Shown here: positions 1-8,780 of the stretch, piece by piece
How positions within the stretch are numbered: position 1 is the first letter of the stretch
How the letters are laid out: each line of letters begins with the position of its first letter
Source: Alteromonas sp. 1_MG-2023
Lineage (GTDB): Bacteria; Pseudomonadota; Gammaproteobacteria; Enterobacterales; Alteromonadaceae
NCBI RefSeq assembly: GCF_030547075.1
Contig: NZ_JAUOQH010000008.1
Span: forward strand, 124,001-188,000
Length of the DNA: 64,000 bases
Direction: 5' to 3'
The notes under the pieces: generated by a model
Told to the model about the DNA's origin: nothing
Seen by the model: the letters and a program-made list of their open reading frames with translations, nothing else
Databases searched by the model: none
Program-made: the position numbers and the translations under genes

Positions 1-1
1 C

Positions 2-187
2 TTTAAGTCAATCTTAGGATCATACGTTAGTGACTCAAAATGGTTATCTCTAGGAGGATCAATCTTTTTCTCCCTAGCAAGTTTTCTTATTTCATTTATT
101 ATCTCTATGTTAGTTTTTAAGGTGTTCAGTAGAGATATTAAAGATGCTTTATCTAGAATTGCTTCAAAGCGAAAAAGTGAAGCTTAA
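2..187 (+). CDS. C-terminal end of a membrane protein (partial)
   Basis: An open frame runs in from the left edge and stops at TAA 185-187. It encodes about 61 residues with one strongly hydrophobic stretch (GGSIFFSLASFLISFIIS and on) followed by a basic, charged tail ending SKRKSEA. This is the shape of the last transmembrane helix and cytoplasmic tail of a polytopic inner-membrane protein. A glycosyltransferase follows 36 bp later on the same strand, so an oligosaccharide flippase or polymerase is a reasonable guess, but the visible part carries no family motif. Confidence 0.55.
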   Translation, partial: FKSILGSYVSDSKWLSLGGSIFFSLASFLISFIISMLVFKVFSRDIKDALSRIASKRKSEA

Positions 188-223
188 ACGGCACACATTA
201 TATAAATTAAAGGTTCATTTAAA

Positions 224-1210
224 ATGGATGAAATAAAAGTTTCGATATGCGTAGCGTACTACAACAGAAGTGAGTACGTAAAAGAGTGCATTCAGTCGCT
301 ACTTGATCAAGATTATGATTCGTTTGAAGTGGTCGTGGTAAACGATGGCAGTTCAGACCCATTAACAGGCTCCTTTTTAGATGAGATAGATGATAAACGC
401 TTAAAAGTCATCCACCAAGAAAATACCGGGTTTGTTGGGGCAATTAGAACCGCAATTGAATCCTCTAGAGGTACTTATGTGGCGATTCAAGGGGCAGGTG
501 ATGTTTCCCTCCCACTTCGTATTAAAAAACAGGCCGATGTTTTAGATAATAACCCTGATGTTGGAATCGTCAGCTGTCTCTTCGAGAATGTTGTTTTTGG
601 TGGCGAAAATGATGGTGCGAGAAAAAAAAGAGGATACAGTAATTGTAATAACATCACTGCTGATGATTTCTTGGCGGGATCTAATCCCTTGGGACATGGC
701 GAGGTAATGTTCAGAAGAAGCCTTTACGATAAAGTTGGCGGCTACAGATCTTATTTCAAATTCTCTCAAGACCTTGATCTGTGGTTATTGATGATTGACC
801 ATTGTAAAGTAGAGATCATTCAAGAATATTTGTACGAAAGACGTATGTTCATGAAAGACGGTGTTTCAACTGATGGTACTAAACAATTCCTTCAAAAATA
901 TTTAGCTGAATTTTCTAGGCAGTGCTATCACGATCGCAATAAGTACGGTATGGATTTGGTGGAGCAGTATGGCTTACATGCGGGGCTTTTTAAATATCCT
1001 AATAAAAATTTATCGGGATTAATAGCTAGTAAATGTATACATTGTATGTTGCATGAAAATGTTAACGATTTGAATTTTTATTTGAGATTTAGTAGAAGTG
1101 AGCCAGCTACACTAAAGCTAGTTGTAGTCTTAACGTTGGTAAAAGCTTACAAAACAAAGTTAGGTAAAAAGATTGTCCCTAAATTTATTTCAATATTTAA
1201 ATCCAAATAG
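224..1210 (+). CDS. Family 2 glycosyltransferase (GT-A fold)
   Basis: A 328-residue cytoplasmic GT2-type enzyme, expected to move a sugar from a nucleotide-sugar to a glycan or lipid carrier. The N-terminus VSICVAYYNRSEYV and the nucleotide-binding VVNDGSSD (about residues 38-45) are typical. The middle GHGEVMFRRSLYDKVGGY and FSQDLDLWLLM (about 157-190) are the acceptor and ED-like parts. The usual metal-binding D-x-D after the first beta-alpha unit (often QDADD) reads IQGAGDVS here, leaving one Asp (D93), so metal binding may be altered. It closely follows a membrane-protein gene and belongs to the polysaccharide block. Donor and acceptor cannot be read from sequence. Confidence 0.88.
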   Translation: MDEIKVSICVAYYNRSEYVKECIQSLLDQDYDSFEVVVVNDGSSDPLTGSFLDEIDDKRLKVIHQENTGFVGAIRTAIESSRGTYVAIQGAGDVSLPLRIKKQADVLDNNPDVGIVSCLFENVVFGGENDGARKKRGYSNCNNITADDFLAGSNPLGHGEVMFRRSLYDKVGGYRSYFKFSQDLDLWLLMIDHCKVEIIQEYLYERRMFMKDGVSTDGTKQFLQKYLAEFSRQCYHDRNKYGMDLVEQYGLHAGLFKYPNKNLSGLIASKCIHCMLHENVNDLNFYLRFSRSEPATLKLVVVLTLVKAYKTKLGKKIVPKFISIFKSK

Positions 1211-1399
1211 GCAGTGATTTTTTGCAGCTATTTATGTGAATTAGTGTGATTACCAAGGAAGACTGACGGTATAAGTACCAAGCGATTTTGACTAACTAAT
1301 ATACTATTGGATATTGTCATTAGCAATTGCAATGCTATTAAAAATAGTCACTAATATGCGGTAGCAGTTATTGAAATTTAGCCAAAATAAGGATGTTGA

Positions 1400-2299
1400 A
1401 TGAAATCAATTATTCTATTTACTTTGCTTCTGATCAACGCGCCTTTCGCGCAAAGCGCTATGGATGAGATCCCTTTGCATGTTACAGATGACGGGCACTT
1501 TAGTCTCGAAGCAGTGATTAATGGAAGAGAGGGGAGATTTATTCTTGATACAGGCTCAACGGGGACTATTGTTGGCCTGAGTAAGCTCGAATATTTCGGC
1601 ATCAGAAAGGCAAAAAGCACTATAGATGGAATCGTTGTAGGCGACGAGGAAAAAGGCAAGATTGAAACCTTCCCAATTAGCATCGAGTCACTGGTCATAG
1701 GAACTCACAAGCTAACAATCAAGAATATTCATTCAAATTCAACACTTCATCTAGGGTCTGAGATTGACGGTATTATAGGCCATGATGCAATTGTTGAACT
1801 ACGCGCTATGGTTGATATTAAGAACAGCAAGCTTTTAGTACCAGAAAAAGGCATTGACGTAAAAGCACTTTTTACAGGTTCTGATTCAAAATATACCGCC
1901 ATTCCTCTGCTTCAAACTGAAATGGGATTTACCTTAGTTAAAGCAAGACTTGAGCAACATGATGTAGTCATGCTAGTGGATTCAGGTGCACAACAAGTCG
2001 TCTTGGATATGTCTGTAGTAGCCGATGATTTTGGGTTCGATTTGGAAAATCATCCAAAAGCCAAATTAGTTGGCCGTGATGGAACAGAGACGCCGATGAA
2101 AGTCATCCTGAACAAAACAATAAAGATCGGAAATGCAGCAATTGATGGCGATTTTCTCGTGGCTGACTTTGGTGCTCTAAAACAGAGTATTGGGTCGAAA
2201 AATGGAACGTTCATGGGAATTATCGGTAACAAAGAGTTGGCTTCTATCAACAGCATTATTGACGCTGCCAACGGTATTATATATGTGCATAAGACTTAA
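1400..2299 (+). CDS. Secreted two-domain retropepsin-like aspartic protease
   Basis: A 299-residue protein with an N-terminal signal peptide (MKSIILFTLLLINAPFAQSA). It holds two copies of the retroviral-type aspartic protease signature: FILDTGSTGTIVGL with D50-T-G, and VMLVDSGAQQVVLD with D194-S-G. Each is followed later by a hydrophobic-hydrophobic-Gly element (IDGIIGHDAI near 122-131; MGIIGNKEL near the end), as in the psi-loop of pepsin-like folds. Two half-domains in one chain would form one active site without dimerising. A periplasmic or secreted peptidase is likely; the substrate is unknown. It is a single gene with 189 bp upstream and no operon partner. Confidence 0.8.
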   Translation: MKSIILFTLLLINAPFAQSAMDEIPLHVTDDGHFSLEAVINGREGRFILDTGSTGTIVGLSKLEYFGIRKAKSTIDGIVVGDEEKGKIETFPISIESLVIGTHKLTIKNIHSNSTLHLGSEIDGIIGHDAIVELRAMVDIKNSKLLVPEKGIDVKALFTGSDSKYTAIPLLQTEMGFTLVKARLEQHDVVMLVDSGAQQVVLDMSVVADDFGFDLENHPKAKLVGRDGTETPMKVILNKTIKIGNAAIDGDFLVADFGALKQSIGSKNGTFMGIIGNKELASINSIIDAANGIIYVHKT

Positions 2300-2478
2300 T
2301 CACACAAGTGATTGATTATCCTCTTAACTTATCGAATATTGAAGGTTTTTTATGTCGGCAGAGACTTCGCCAAACTTAATGCGATCGTATCCATTCTTTC
2401 CCTAAGCCAAATATTGCGGACGCCGCTAGCGTGTATGATGACGTTTCTTTCAGCCTCAAGCAGTCGAGACACTTTCGC

Positions 2479-2850
2479 CTATCCAAGGTGTGGGTTAGCT
2501 AGTGAGAACTCGATGACGATTTTTTCGATAGCTTTGTCCGTGCGATTTTTATGATGAAGATCGGGTGTTTCCTGACGTTTTAACGCTTCGGTTCCGTCCT
2601 CTTTAATCAGCTTACGATGGCGGTAAATGGTATCGCGGGAGACGCCATTAAGTCGGGATGCTTCAGCCACATTCCCAAGCCTGTCTGCCAAAGCTAGTAC
2701 CTCAAGCTTCTTCTGGATCTCATTGTCTTCCGAGGACAACTTTTCAGGCTCAGTGACTTCTGTTACCTGTAGCTTTCGTCCGGCGAAGTACGCTTCAAAT
2801 CGCTTATTTTTACCTTTACGAATTTCAATTTTCTGGTTTGCGATAGAGTG
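2479..2850 (-). pseudogene. Read-through tail and HTH remnant of a transposase
   Basis: Directly after the amber stop of the neighbouring transposase, the same minus-strand frame stays open for about 120 codons. First comes what looks like the natural transposase C-terminus (HSIANQKIEIRKG... YFAGRKLQVTEV). It then reads into a second helix-turn-helix module (KKLEVLALADRLGNVAEASR, SRDTIYRHRKLIKEDG) like the N-terminus of IS481-type DDE transposases, and ends abruptly at NPHLG. The second module lacks its catalytic domain, so it is a truncated remnant, perhaps from a deletion that fused two insertion sequences. A start at 2739 would give an 86-residue HTH peptide, but nothing suggests it is used. 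Confidence 0.65.
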
Positions 2851-3810
2851 CTATAGCGGTGAGTCGATGAAATAGAGTTTGCCCCTGTAGCTAAACGTAT
2901 GGTCGTTGCGTATTTTCCGGTAGACCTTGGTGATGCAGATGTCATCAAGGTTGGTATAAGGCGACACTGGCGTATATTCCGTGTCTGGTGTTCTTGATTT
3001 TACAACCAGATTTTTACGCCAGAATTGAGGGATGAAGACATGTTGGAGGTAGCTATTTGCGCCAGTCATGTCAGTAATCTTGTTGAGTCGTAGCTCCGGT
3101 ATCAACCTGTCTTGCAAGGTATCGAAGGCTCGTTCAATTCTGCCTTTACCCTGAGGAGAATTGGCGAAGATGATTTCAATCCCCAACTCCTCACAGGCCC
3201 TTTGCATTTGGGAGAAGTTGCAGCGTTTAGGGCCACCGAAAATTTCGGCACGATCGACATACAGGGTTTTAAAAAGAGCATATTTCTCAACGACTGAGCG
3301 CATTACTTTCATAAACCCTTCAGTCGTTTCTGACGGAAAGAACTCAGCATGAATATTACTGTTGGCATCATCAATCATCGCGATTAAACACGACTTTCTA
3401 TCGCCAAACCAGCGATGTGTGCTGCCGTCTATTTGCAACATTAACCCTGGCGCTTCCATTTGCTCTCTTCGTTTGTGAACACGGGTGCGCCTACGTTTGG
3501 CTCGTTTAACATGATGGATATCATGTGCCCATTTACGCAGTGTCTCGCGCTTAACAACAATGTGTTCGTGAGTCTCAAGCATTACGGCGAGGTGCAACAG
3601 GTTCAGGTCATAGTATTTCTCGCGGATTAGCGACTGAACTTGCTGCTTAAGGCTGTCAGGTGTTTTATTAACTGGCTCGCTGCCTGTATTTCCGTGAACA
3701 ACAAACTGTAACCCTTGGCTTCGGTAACGCTGTAAATAACGTTCAACAGTACGTCTGGACTTATTGGGGAGCTTAGTGGCATTGGCTATCGTAATTTTAC
3801 GCTCAGCCAC
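2851..3810 (-). mobile_element. DDE transposase, ISNCY-like, cut by an amber stop
   Basis: A 319-residue transposase frame. The N-terminal part (residues 1-45) is a helix-turn-helix region. The integrase-like catalytic domain follows with D128 in LQIDGSTHRWF, D186 in LYVDRAEIFGG and E226 in GKGRIERAFDTLQDRL, a complete D-D-E set. The wording RIERAFDTLQDRLIPELRL is typical of ISNCY-family transposases. The frame ends at a TAG codon (2851-2853) while the same frame continues with sequence resembling the normal C-terminus, so a single base change probably truncated the protein. No terminal inverted repeats or target duplication could be recognised, so the element's ends are not defined. Confidence 0.75.
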
Positions 3811-4349
3811 TTGAATCGACCAGGCTTTTACCTAAACTCTTCTTTTGGTTGGTCTAAAAAGGGTCATAAACATCTACATAGACTATTGGAGAATCGAACA
3901 CACTTTCAAACCACAATAGGTTTTCATGAAGGCGACTAGTTTTATTAATGGGGAAGTGGGCAGATGAAACGGACAGTATCATTAAGGCAGATTTGAGATT
4001 GAATAGGAACTAAGTACTGGATCATAAGAGAGCCTCAGCTTCAGGAAACATGTTACTCGATAACTTAAGTAAGACTGCCTAATTAATGAGTAGACCACTT
4101 GAGGTTGAATTCTGGGGCCAATATTAGATCATTACTGGTGGGAGGAGTGTCAATAATGCTCCAATGATATAACGTGATTAGATTAAAATAATTTATCAAA
4201 GATATATAGAATCTCAGAAAGTGAATTAATATCCCCTTCGAGAAGCAAATATACTAACAATTTGTGACAGACATAAAAAAGGCCTGTTTCCTATATTTGG
4301 AAACAGGCCCATTAATATCACTTTTAGAGTTTTAATTTGGGGTGGTAAT
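3811..4349. other. Gene-free stretch between transposase and PEP-CTERM-like gene
   Basis: About 540 bp of AT-rich sequence with no convincing coding frame, tRNA or repeat. It holds only the hairpin terminator at 4281-4309. It may contain the decayed outer end of the insertion sequence, but no inverted repeat could be identified. Confidence 0.6.
4281..4309 (-). terminator. Rho-independent terminator
   Basis: A perfect 11-bp stem (GGCCTGTTTCC / GGAAACAGGCC) with a 7-nt loop, followed on the minus strand by a run of six T. It lies about 40 bp beyond the stop of the minus-strand PEP-CTERM-like gene. Confidence 0.9.
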
Positions 4350-4991
4350 TTAAGCTTTAAAACGCTTTCTTCTGGCTAAAAAGAATAAAGACATTGCAAA
4401 CATTCCCAGTGCCGCTGGAGCATTGGCTGAGACAGGAGCAGATGGGTTAGTGGCTACCAAAGATTCACAGTCGGTCGCTCCATTACAAACTTCAACGTTC
4501 GAGAATGATAAAGATGCACCGGAAGTTCTATCTGAGTCCAAAATAAAAACTAACTTATCGAAGTTACCAGTGAAAAATGTACCCACATCAATTGCAAAAT
4601 CAACCGCGCCGTCCCCAAAATTATAAGTAGAAATTTGGTTTGCATTAGTACCTTCGTTACCGCCAAGTTGGAACAGGCTGCTTGCAGTTACTGAATTATC
4701 GTCTTCAAAACCAATGCCATACCACTCTGCTTCATTCCCAGATGCTTCCATTGTGAAGTAAAGTGTAGAATCAGAAGTAAGTGCGAATAAATCAGAAATC
4801 GATACCCAAAGGTTACCAGTCAAAGTTAAGGTTGATCCGTCAGAGCTGGGTGAAGCGCTGCCAGAAATTGCTTGGTTGGCGAAATCTGATGTAGAGTAAT
4901 CATTAAAATTAATAAATGCTGCGTTAGCTGAAGAGCTAATTCCGCATACTAATGTCATAGCTGCTATAAATGACTTGCTAAAAATCTTCAT
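4350..4991 (-). CDS. PEP-CTERM-like exported surface protein
   Basis: A 213-residue exported protein with a signal peptide (MKIFSKSFIAAMTLVCGISSSANA) and a tripartite C-terminal tail: SANAPAALG, a hydrophobic helix (MFAMSLFFLA) and a basic end (RRKRFKA). This matches the PEP-CTERM/exosortase sorting-signal layout, although the Pro-Glu-Pro itself is replaced. The body is a beta-rich domain (residues about 30-170) that recurs at the C-terminus of the beta-helix lipoprotein two genes upstream (shared NSxTAS and VFILDxD...FSNxEV). A sigma-54-type promoter lies 55 bp upstream and a strong terminator follows, so it is monocistronic. No exosortase gene is in the window. A role at the cell surface or in the polysaccharide matrix is inferred. 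Confidence 0.7.
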   Translation of the reverse strand: MKIFSKSFIAAMTLVCGISSSANAAFINFNDYSTSDFANQAISGSASPSSDGSTLTLTGNLWVSISDLFALTSDSTLYFTMEASGNEAEWYGIGFEDDNSVTASSLFQLGGNEGTNANQISTYNFGDGAVDFAIDVGTFFTGNFDKLVFILDSDRTSGASLSFSNVEVCNGATDCESLVATNPSAPVSANAPAALGMFAMSLFFLARRKRFKA

Positions 4992-5045
4992 TTTTTATCC
5001 TCAAAGCTTGCCTACGGCGAAGTTAAAACTAACTTGTAATATCAA

Positions 5046-5062
5046 TGCATATTAAGTGCCAA
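5046..5062 (-). promoter_or_regulatory. Sigma-54 (-24/-12) promoter of the PEP-CTERM-like gene
   Basis: On the minus strand the sequence reads TTGGCACTTAATATGCA. It matches the RpoN consensus TGGCACG-N4-TTGCW with the obligatory GG and GC exactly 10 nt apart. The predicted transcript start is about 45 nt upstream of the ATG at 4991. Known PEP-CTERM systems are often controlled by the PrsK/PrsR two-component system acting on sigma-54 promoters, which fits this placement. Confidence 0.7.
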
Positions 5063-5154
5063 TAATTCAAGTTATTGAATTTAAGTTGTTTTTTATTTTT
5101 CTTTTTTTGGGCTAAAGTAGCTTGTAAAAAAATCTGACATAATCATGTCCGCTT

Positions 5155-5928
5155 TTATAGTTGTGATATCGCTTGGTAGATTGCGTTATCAATTTTACTT
5201 AAAGCCCTAATTCGCTCCATCATTTCAGCATTTTTGTAGAGGTCTAGTGATAGAGATTTATTAGGACTCGAATTTTTATTATCGATTTTTATCTTTGTAT
5301 CAAAATGGCTGTTGAACTTCTGTTGCCAAGCATTCAGATTTTCTAAAGTTCCAGCGACACTAAATTTTTTAAGGTTGTTGACCGCAGACTCTATAGCTTC
5401 ATTTTCATTGGCTAAAATTTCGTCTGCATCAGTGAACTTCGAAAAATACCGAGCATAAGTTGTAGCAGAGTGTCTAGCAAATGCCGAGTCTAGGTACACA
5501 TCAATTTCTTCGTCGTGTTTTGCCCAGTCAGAGTCCTTAAATTTGTTATATACGAATTCTGAAACAAATCTTTTATTAGGGTCTCGGAGGATCGTAATAA
5601 AATTCCAGTTTTCTTTAAATTTGTCTACTAATTCGGGTCTTGCACGGCAATGGCCGGTGGTAAACTGTTTATACTTGTCACTTAAATTAAAAGCTAGTTG
5701 AGCCTCTCTAGCGATAGACATATCGATGTTTAGAAGCTCTGAGCAGACCTTGCTTCCTGCTAGGTCGATATGGCTTGATAGACGAGTAGCTTTGAATAGG
5801 GTAGGGTATAAAGATGCGTGAATAGCGTTAGATAAAGACACTCCAGCGCATTTAGGAATGTGACAAAAGAAGACTTTTGGGTATCGTGATAATATCGTCT
5901 CAGCTTTTGTTTTCAGAAAACCCTGCAT
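5155..5928 (-). CDS. Sulfotransferase family protein
   Basis: A 257-residue cytoplasmic protein resembling the carbohydrate sulfotransferase family (Sulfotransfer_2 type). The 5'-phosphosulfate loop is FFCHIPKCAGVS (about residues 20-31), and the 3'-phosphate motif is FITILRDPNKRFVSEF near residue 113; both bind the donor PAPS. Such enzymes place sulfate on polysaccharides, common in marine exopolysaccharides, and its place among glycosyltransferase genes supports that role. The gene lies 44 bp downstream of the beta-helix lipoprotein gene on the same strand and may share its transcript. Whether the target is an exopolysaccharide or a lipid-linked glycan is not visible. Confidence 0.8.
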   Translation of the reverse strand: MQGFLKTKAETILSRYPKVFFCHIPKCAGVSLSNAIHASLYPTLFKATRLSSHIDLAGSKVCSELLNIDMSIAREAQLAFNLSDKYKQFTTGHCRARPELVDKFKENWNFITILRDPNKRFVSEFVYNKFKDSDWAKHDEEIDVYLDSAFARHSATTYARYFSKFTDADEILANENEAIESAVNNLKKFSVAGTLENLNAWQQKFNSHFDTKIKIDNKNSSPNKSLSLDLYKNAEMMERIRALSKIDNAIYQAISQL

Positions 5929-5972
5929 GTACGTTTAACTCCTAATTACTACGTTGAATACTCTTATTGAAT

Positions 5973-8522
5973 TTAATTCTTTATTCCGATAGGAATAAAC
6001 GTTTCTTTTTCATTAGCGCTACTCTTTAATGTAGTCACTTCTAGATTAGAAAAGGTAACAGTAGTCTTGTTATTAATTCTTTCTATTTCATCATTATCTA
6101 ATATGAATACTATATAGCTTAGAGTTCCTAAATGATACTTGCTAAGATCAATATTTACATGTCCGTTTGTGCTTTTATTCAATAAAAGTTCGAGGTTGTT
6201 ACCCAAGTTTTGGGTTCCAGCAAATTTAAGTACTTTAGACGCAGTTAGAGAATTATTCGTTTCAAGGGCTATGCCTATAATTTCTGCAATTCCATCTATT
6301 TCGTAGTCTAAAGACAGCGTCGTGCCTTCGCTTACATTAATATCTACAGGAATTTTATACCAACTATTACCTGATAGTTTAATTCTGTTGTTATTGGTTA
6401 CGATAGGCTCACCATATTTTGTTTGGTTATCAAATTTAGAAAGCTGCTGTATATCTATATTTATTAGATTGTCTGTATCCTCATTAGCTACTGGAGCCTG
6501 TGGTGCAACATCCAGCCTAGAAAAGTTTGGCACTACAAACTCGCTGCTCAAAGGAAGAATTACAGAGGGATCGTTGTCTAACGATAAAATGTATGATGAA
6601 TCATTAGTTAGAGGGTGTTCTACCAAGCTGTCGGAAGCTACATCTAAATTTGGTCGATTAACTTTAGTATTGTAAATCACGTTATTAATAAATTTTGATA
6701 AGTGATACTTTTCAATATCGTATATTCCCAAGCCGACAGCCCTATTATGAAGCCTATTGATGATTATATTATTGAGAGCTTCTACCCAGAAAGTTTTGTC
6801 ACTTGCCACGCTAGAGCCTGAGATCCCGTTACGATCAGTATTAATAAAATTTTCTACTATGTAAGTTTTACCTCCTGGTTTTGATAGCAGGCCCCCAGCT
6901 TTAATAGCAGTCCATTCCTTACCCCTTTCGTCACCTAAATCATGAATGTAATTATGGAAAAGGTAACTTGGGCCTAATCGATTCGGCGCAATACTGATAC
7001 CTGCATAACCTTTAGTCAGCTCATTGTTGTATACAAGAACATTTCTTTGGCTTCCATCTATTTCAAGTAGATCGTCGTTTGCATAAGCTAAATAGTTACC
7101 GTAAATTGCTGAATCTCGAACGAAACCACCAGTTAATTCTGTGTTTTTGCGACCTTCAATTACATCATTAAACCTGTGAGTATCCGTACCGAAGAGCCTA
7201 TTATTCCTAATTATTATTTGACCACGATACTTTTCTTCTGGATGATACGCCCATATTTGAACTGCATTTGGCCCTTTTGGGTGACCGTCCCCCCAATGAT
7301 TGGCTTTATGATTTGGACTATGTATTTCACAGCCTTCAATTACAACAATACCAGTGCGTTCTAAGTAGATTCCTGAATCGTAATTGATTGGTGATGAACT
7401 ATCTTCCGACACATACCCTATATTATTTTTGTAGAAATTGGGGACTTGGCCGTAGTTTGAGATATTGCATCCTTTAATCCAAATGTCGTGGGTGTTTTTA
7501 GCGTAAATACCATAGCGTTTCCCACCTTTGATGGTGAGGTTCTCGAGAACAATATATGCTTGTGAACCTATGTTTACCGCTGCACCTACATCATCCGAGG
7601 CTAAGATAGTCTGACCGTCACCTATGATTTTTGCATAACCATCTTCGCTTCCATATATATTTAATGCTTCGAGATCAAGTTGGCCCCCACTGTAAATTTC
7701 AGATAAGTAGTAAATTTTGTCAGGATCAATCGGCGGGGTATTGGGGCGTGTCCGAAAACTAAATGTGTAAAGCTTATTGGTATCCTTTTCTTGCCAAACC
7801 AAAACTTCTACGTCGTATGAAGTATCAGCTTCTAAATGAACAATACTCCCTGATAAAGACCCATATACTGGATCCCAACTTAATTCAAATGCTGGCTGCC
7901 AAGAATTATCACCTGTTACTTTATATTTCACCTCACTCCAGTTGCCTTCATCTTGCCCATAAATAACAATTCCCGCTGAGTGTATAAGTGGAGTGACACT
8001 ATTTTCCATTCCCGTGGCAGAGGCATCTAATACAATTGTAGGGTCTATATTGTACTCAACAGCGATTGCTAAAAGCCTACTTTTATCGATCAGATTCTTT
8101 TCAGCCGCATAAGTCAGAATTCTATATGCATCAATTGGGAACAACGTGATGAGAGTTGAAATAGCTGAAGGCGTATCATCAAAATTAACTAGTTTTTCGG
8201 AAATTTCATTACCGCGATATTTATCTTTTTTAATTAGCAGTAGTGTGTCTGTTGAATACAAGTGAATGATATTGTCTTTATGTTTTGAGATGATTACTTT
8301 AGACGACTTCGATACCTTCATTCTTGAGAGCGCAGTAGTTATTTCGAGTTCACTACTGGCTTTACTTGCAACGAGATGTGTTTGAATTGCATCACCTAGC
8401 TGATTGGTAACCGAGCTATCTTGTTTGGGGCGCTTTGACACTGAACAGGACGCAAGTGTCATTATTAATGCAATAATAAAAACAGAGAAAAACTGCCTAT
8501 AAAACATAGTGTGGGATTTCAT
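5973..8522 (-). CDS. Beta-helix lipoprotein, possible polysaccharide lyase or glycan-binding protein
   Basis: An 849-residue lipoprotein: N-terminal signal with lipobox L-A-S-C26. The next 150 residues have no clear fold. A fibronectin-III-like segment follows (about 170-260, YKVTGDNSWQPAF to FSFRTRPNTPP). Then comes a long right-handed parallel beta-helix (about 275-640) with repeated VYGNYLAYANDDLLEI-like rungs and many N-x-I/V steps, as in pectate lyase-like and PL6-like proteins. A C-terminal beta-sandwich (about 700-835) resembles the body of the PEP-CTERM-like protein encoded downstream. An AGG ribosome site 8 nt upstream supports the start. It may cut or remodel the polysaccharide made by this region; catalytic residues cannot be assigned by eye, so structural binding is an alternative. 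Confidence 0.68.
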   Translation of the reverse strand: MKSHTMFYRQFFSVFIIALIMTLASCSVSKRPKQDSSVTNQLGDAIQTHLVASKASSELEITTALSRMKVSKSSKVIISKHKDNIIHLYSTDTLLLIKKDKYRGNEISEKLVNFDDTPSAISTLITLFPIDAYRILTYAAEKNLIDKSRLLAIAVEYNIDPTIVLDASATGMENSVTPLIHSAGIVIYGQDEGNWSEVKYKVTGDNSWQPAFELSWDPVYGSLSGSIVHLEADTSYDVEVLVWQEKDTNKLYTFSFRTRPNTPPIDPDKIYYLSEIYSGGQLDLEALNIYGSEDGYAKIIGDGQTILASDDVGAAVNIGSQAYIVLENLTIKGGKRYGIYAKNTHDIWIKGCNISNYGQVPNFYKNNIGYVSEDSSSPINYDSGIYLERTGIVVIEGCEIHSPNHKANHWGDGHPKGPNAVQIWAYHPEEKYRGQIIIRNNRLFGTDTHRFNDVIEGRKNTELTGGFVRDSAIYGNYLAYANDDLLEIDGSQRNVLVYNNELTKGYAGISIAPNRLGPSYLFHNYIHDLGDERGKEWTAIKAGGLLSKPGGKTYIVENFINTDRNGISGSSVASDKTFWVEALNNIIINRLHNRAVGLGIYDIEKYHLSKFINNVIYNTKVNRPNLDVASDSLVEHPLTNDSSYILSLDNDPSVILPLSSEFVVPNFSRLDVAPQAPVANEDTDNLINIDIQQLSKFDNQTKYGEPIVTNNNRIKLSGNSWYKIPVDINVSEGTTLSLDYEIDGIAEIIGIALETNNSLTASKVLKFAGTQNLGNNLELLLNKSTNGHVNIDLSKYHLGTLSYIVFILDNDEIERINNKTTVTFSNLEVTTLKSSANEKETFIPIGIKN

Positions 8523-8713
8523 GCGAAAATCCTTTAGCTGATTCAGAAAAGATAAAATACGGGTGTTTAGGCTTGAAAAGCGTATTTTTACGGAAGAGAC
8601 TTATAGTCTAGTAATACGATTTAAACTACACAAGCGATTAGTCGGAACAAAAAAATATTAATTGCATTTTTATATAACTATTTTGCTATTTTTCATTTCT
8701 ATTCAGTGCTGAC

Positions 8714-8719
8714 TATAAT
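8714..8719 (+). promoter_or_regulatory. Possible -10 element (TATAAT)
   Basis: An exact TATAAT lies 61 bp upstream of the glycosyltransferase start at 8781, in a very AT-rich divergent spacer of about 260 bp. The -35 region (TTTCAT, 17-bp spacing) is a weak match, so this is tentative. Confidence 0.4.
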
Positions 8720-8780
8720 TAGCCTCTGAACTTTAAACTAAGCAAAGCCCAGATTATTTAGACTAATAAGGAAGTTATTG

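Noticed and set aside
2763..2948. 61-residue minus-strand frame over the transposase stop
   Set aside because: It is in a different frame from the transposase, and the transposase frame itself continues through the TAG with meaningful sequence.
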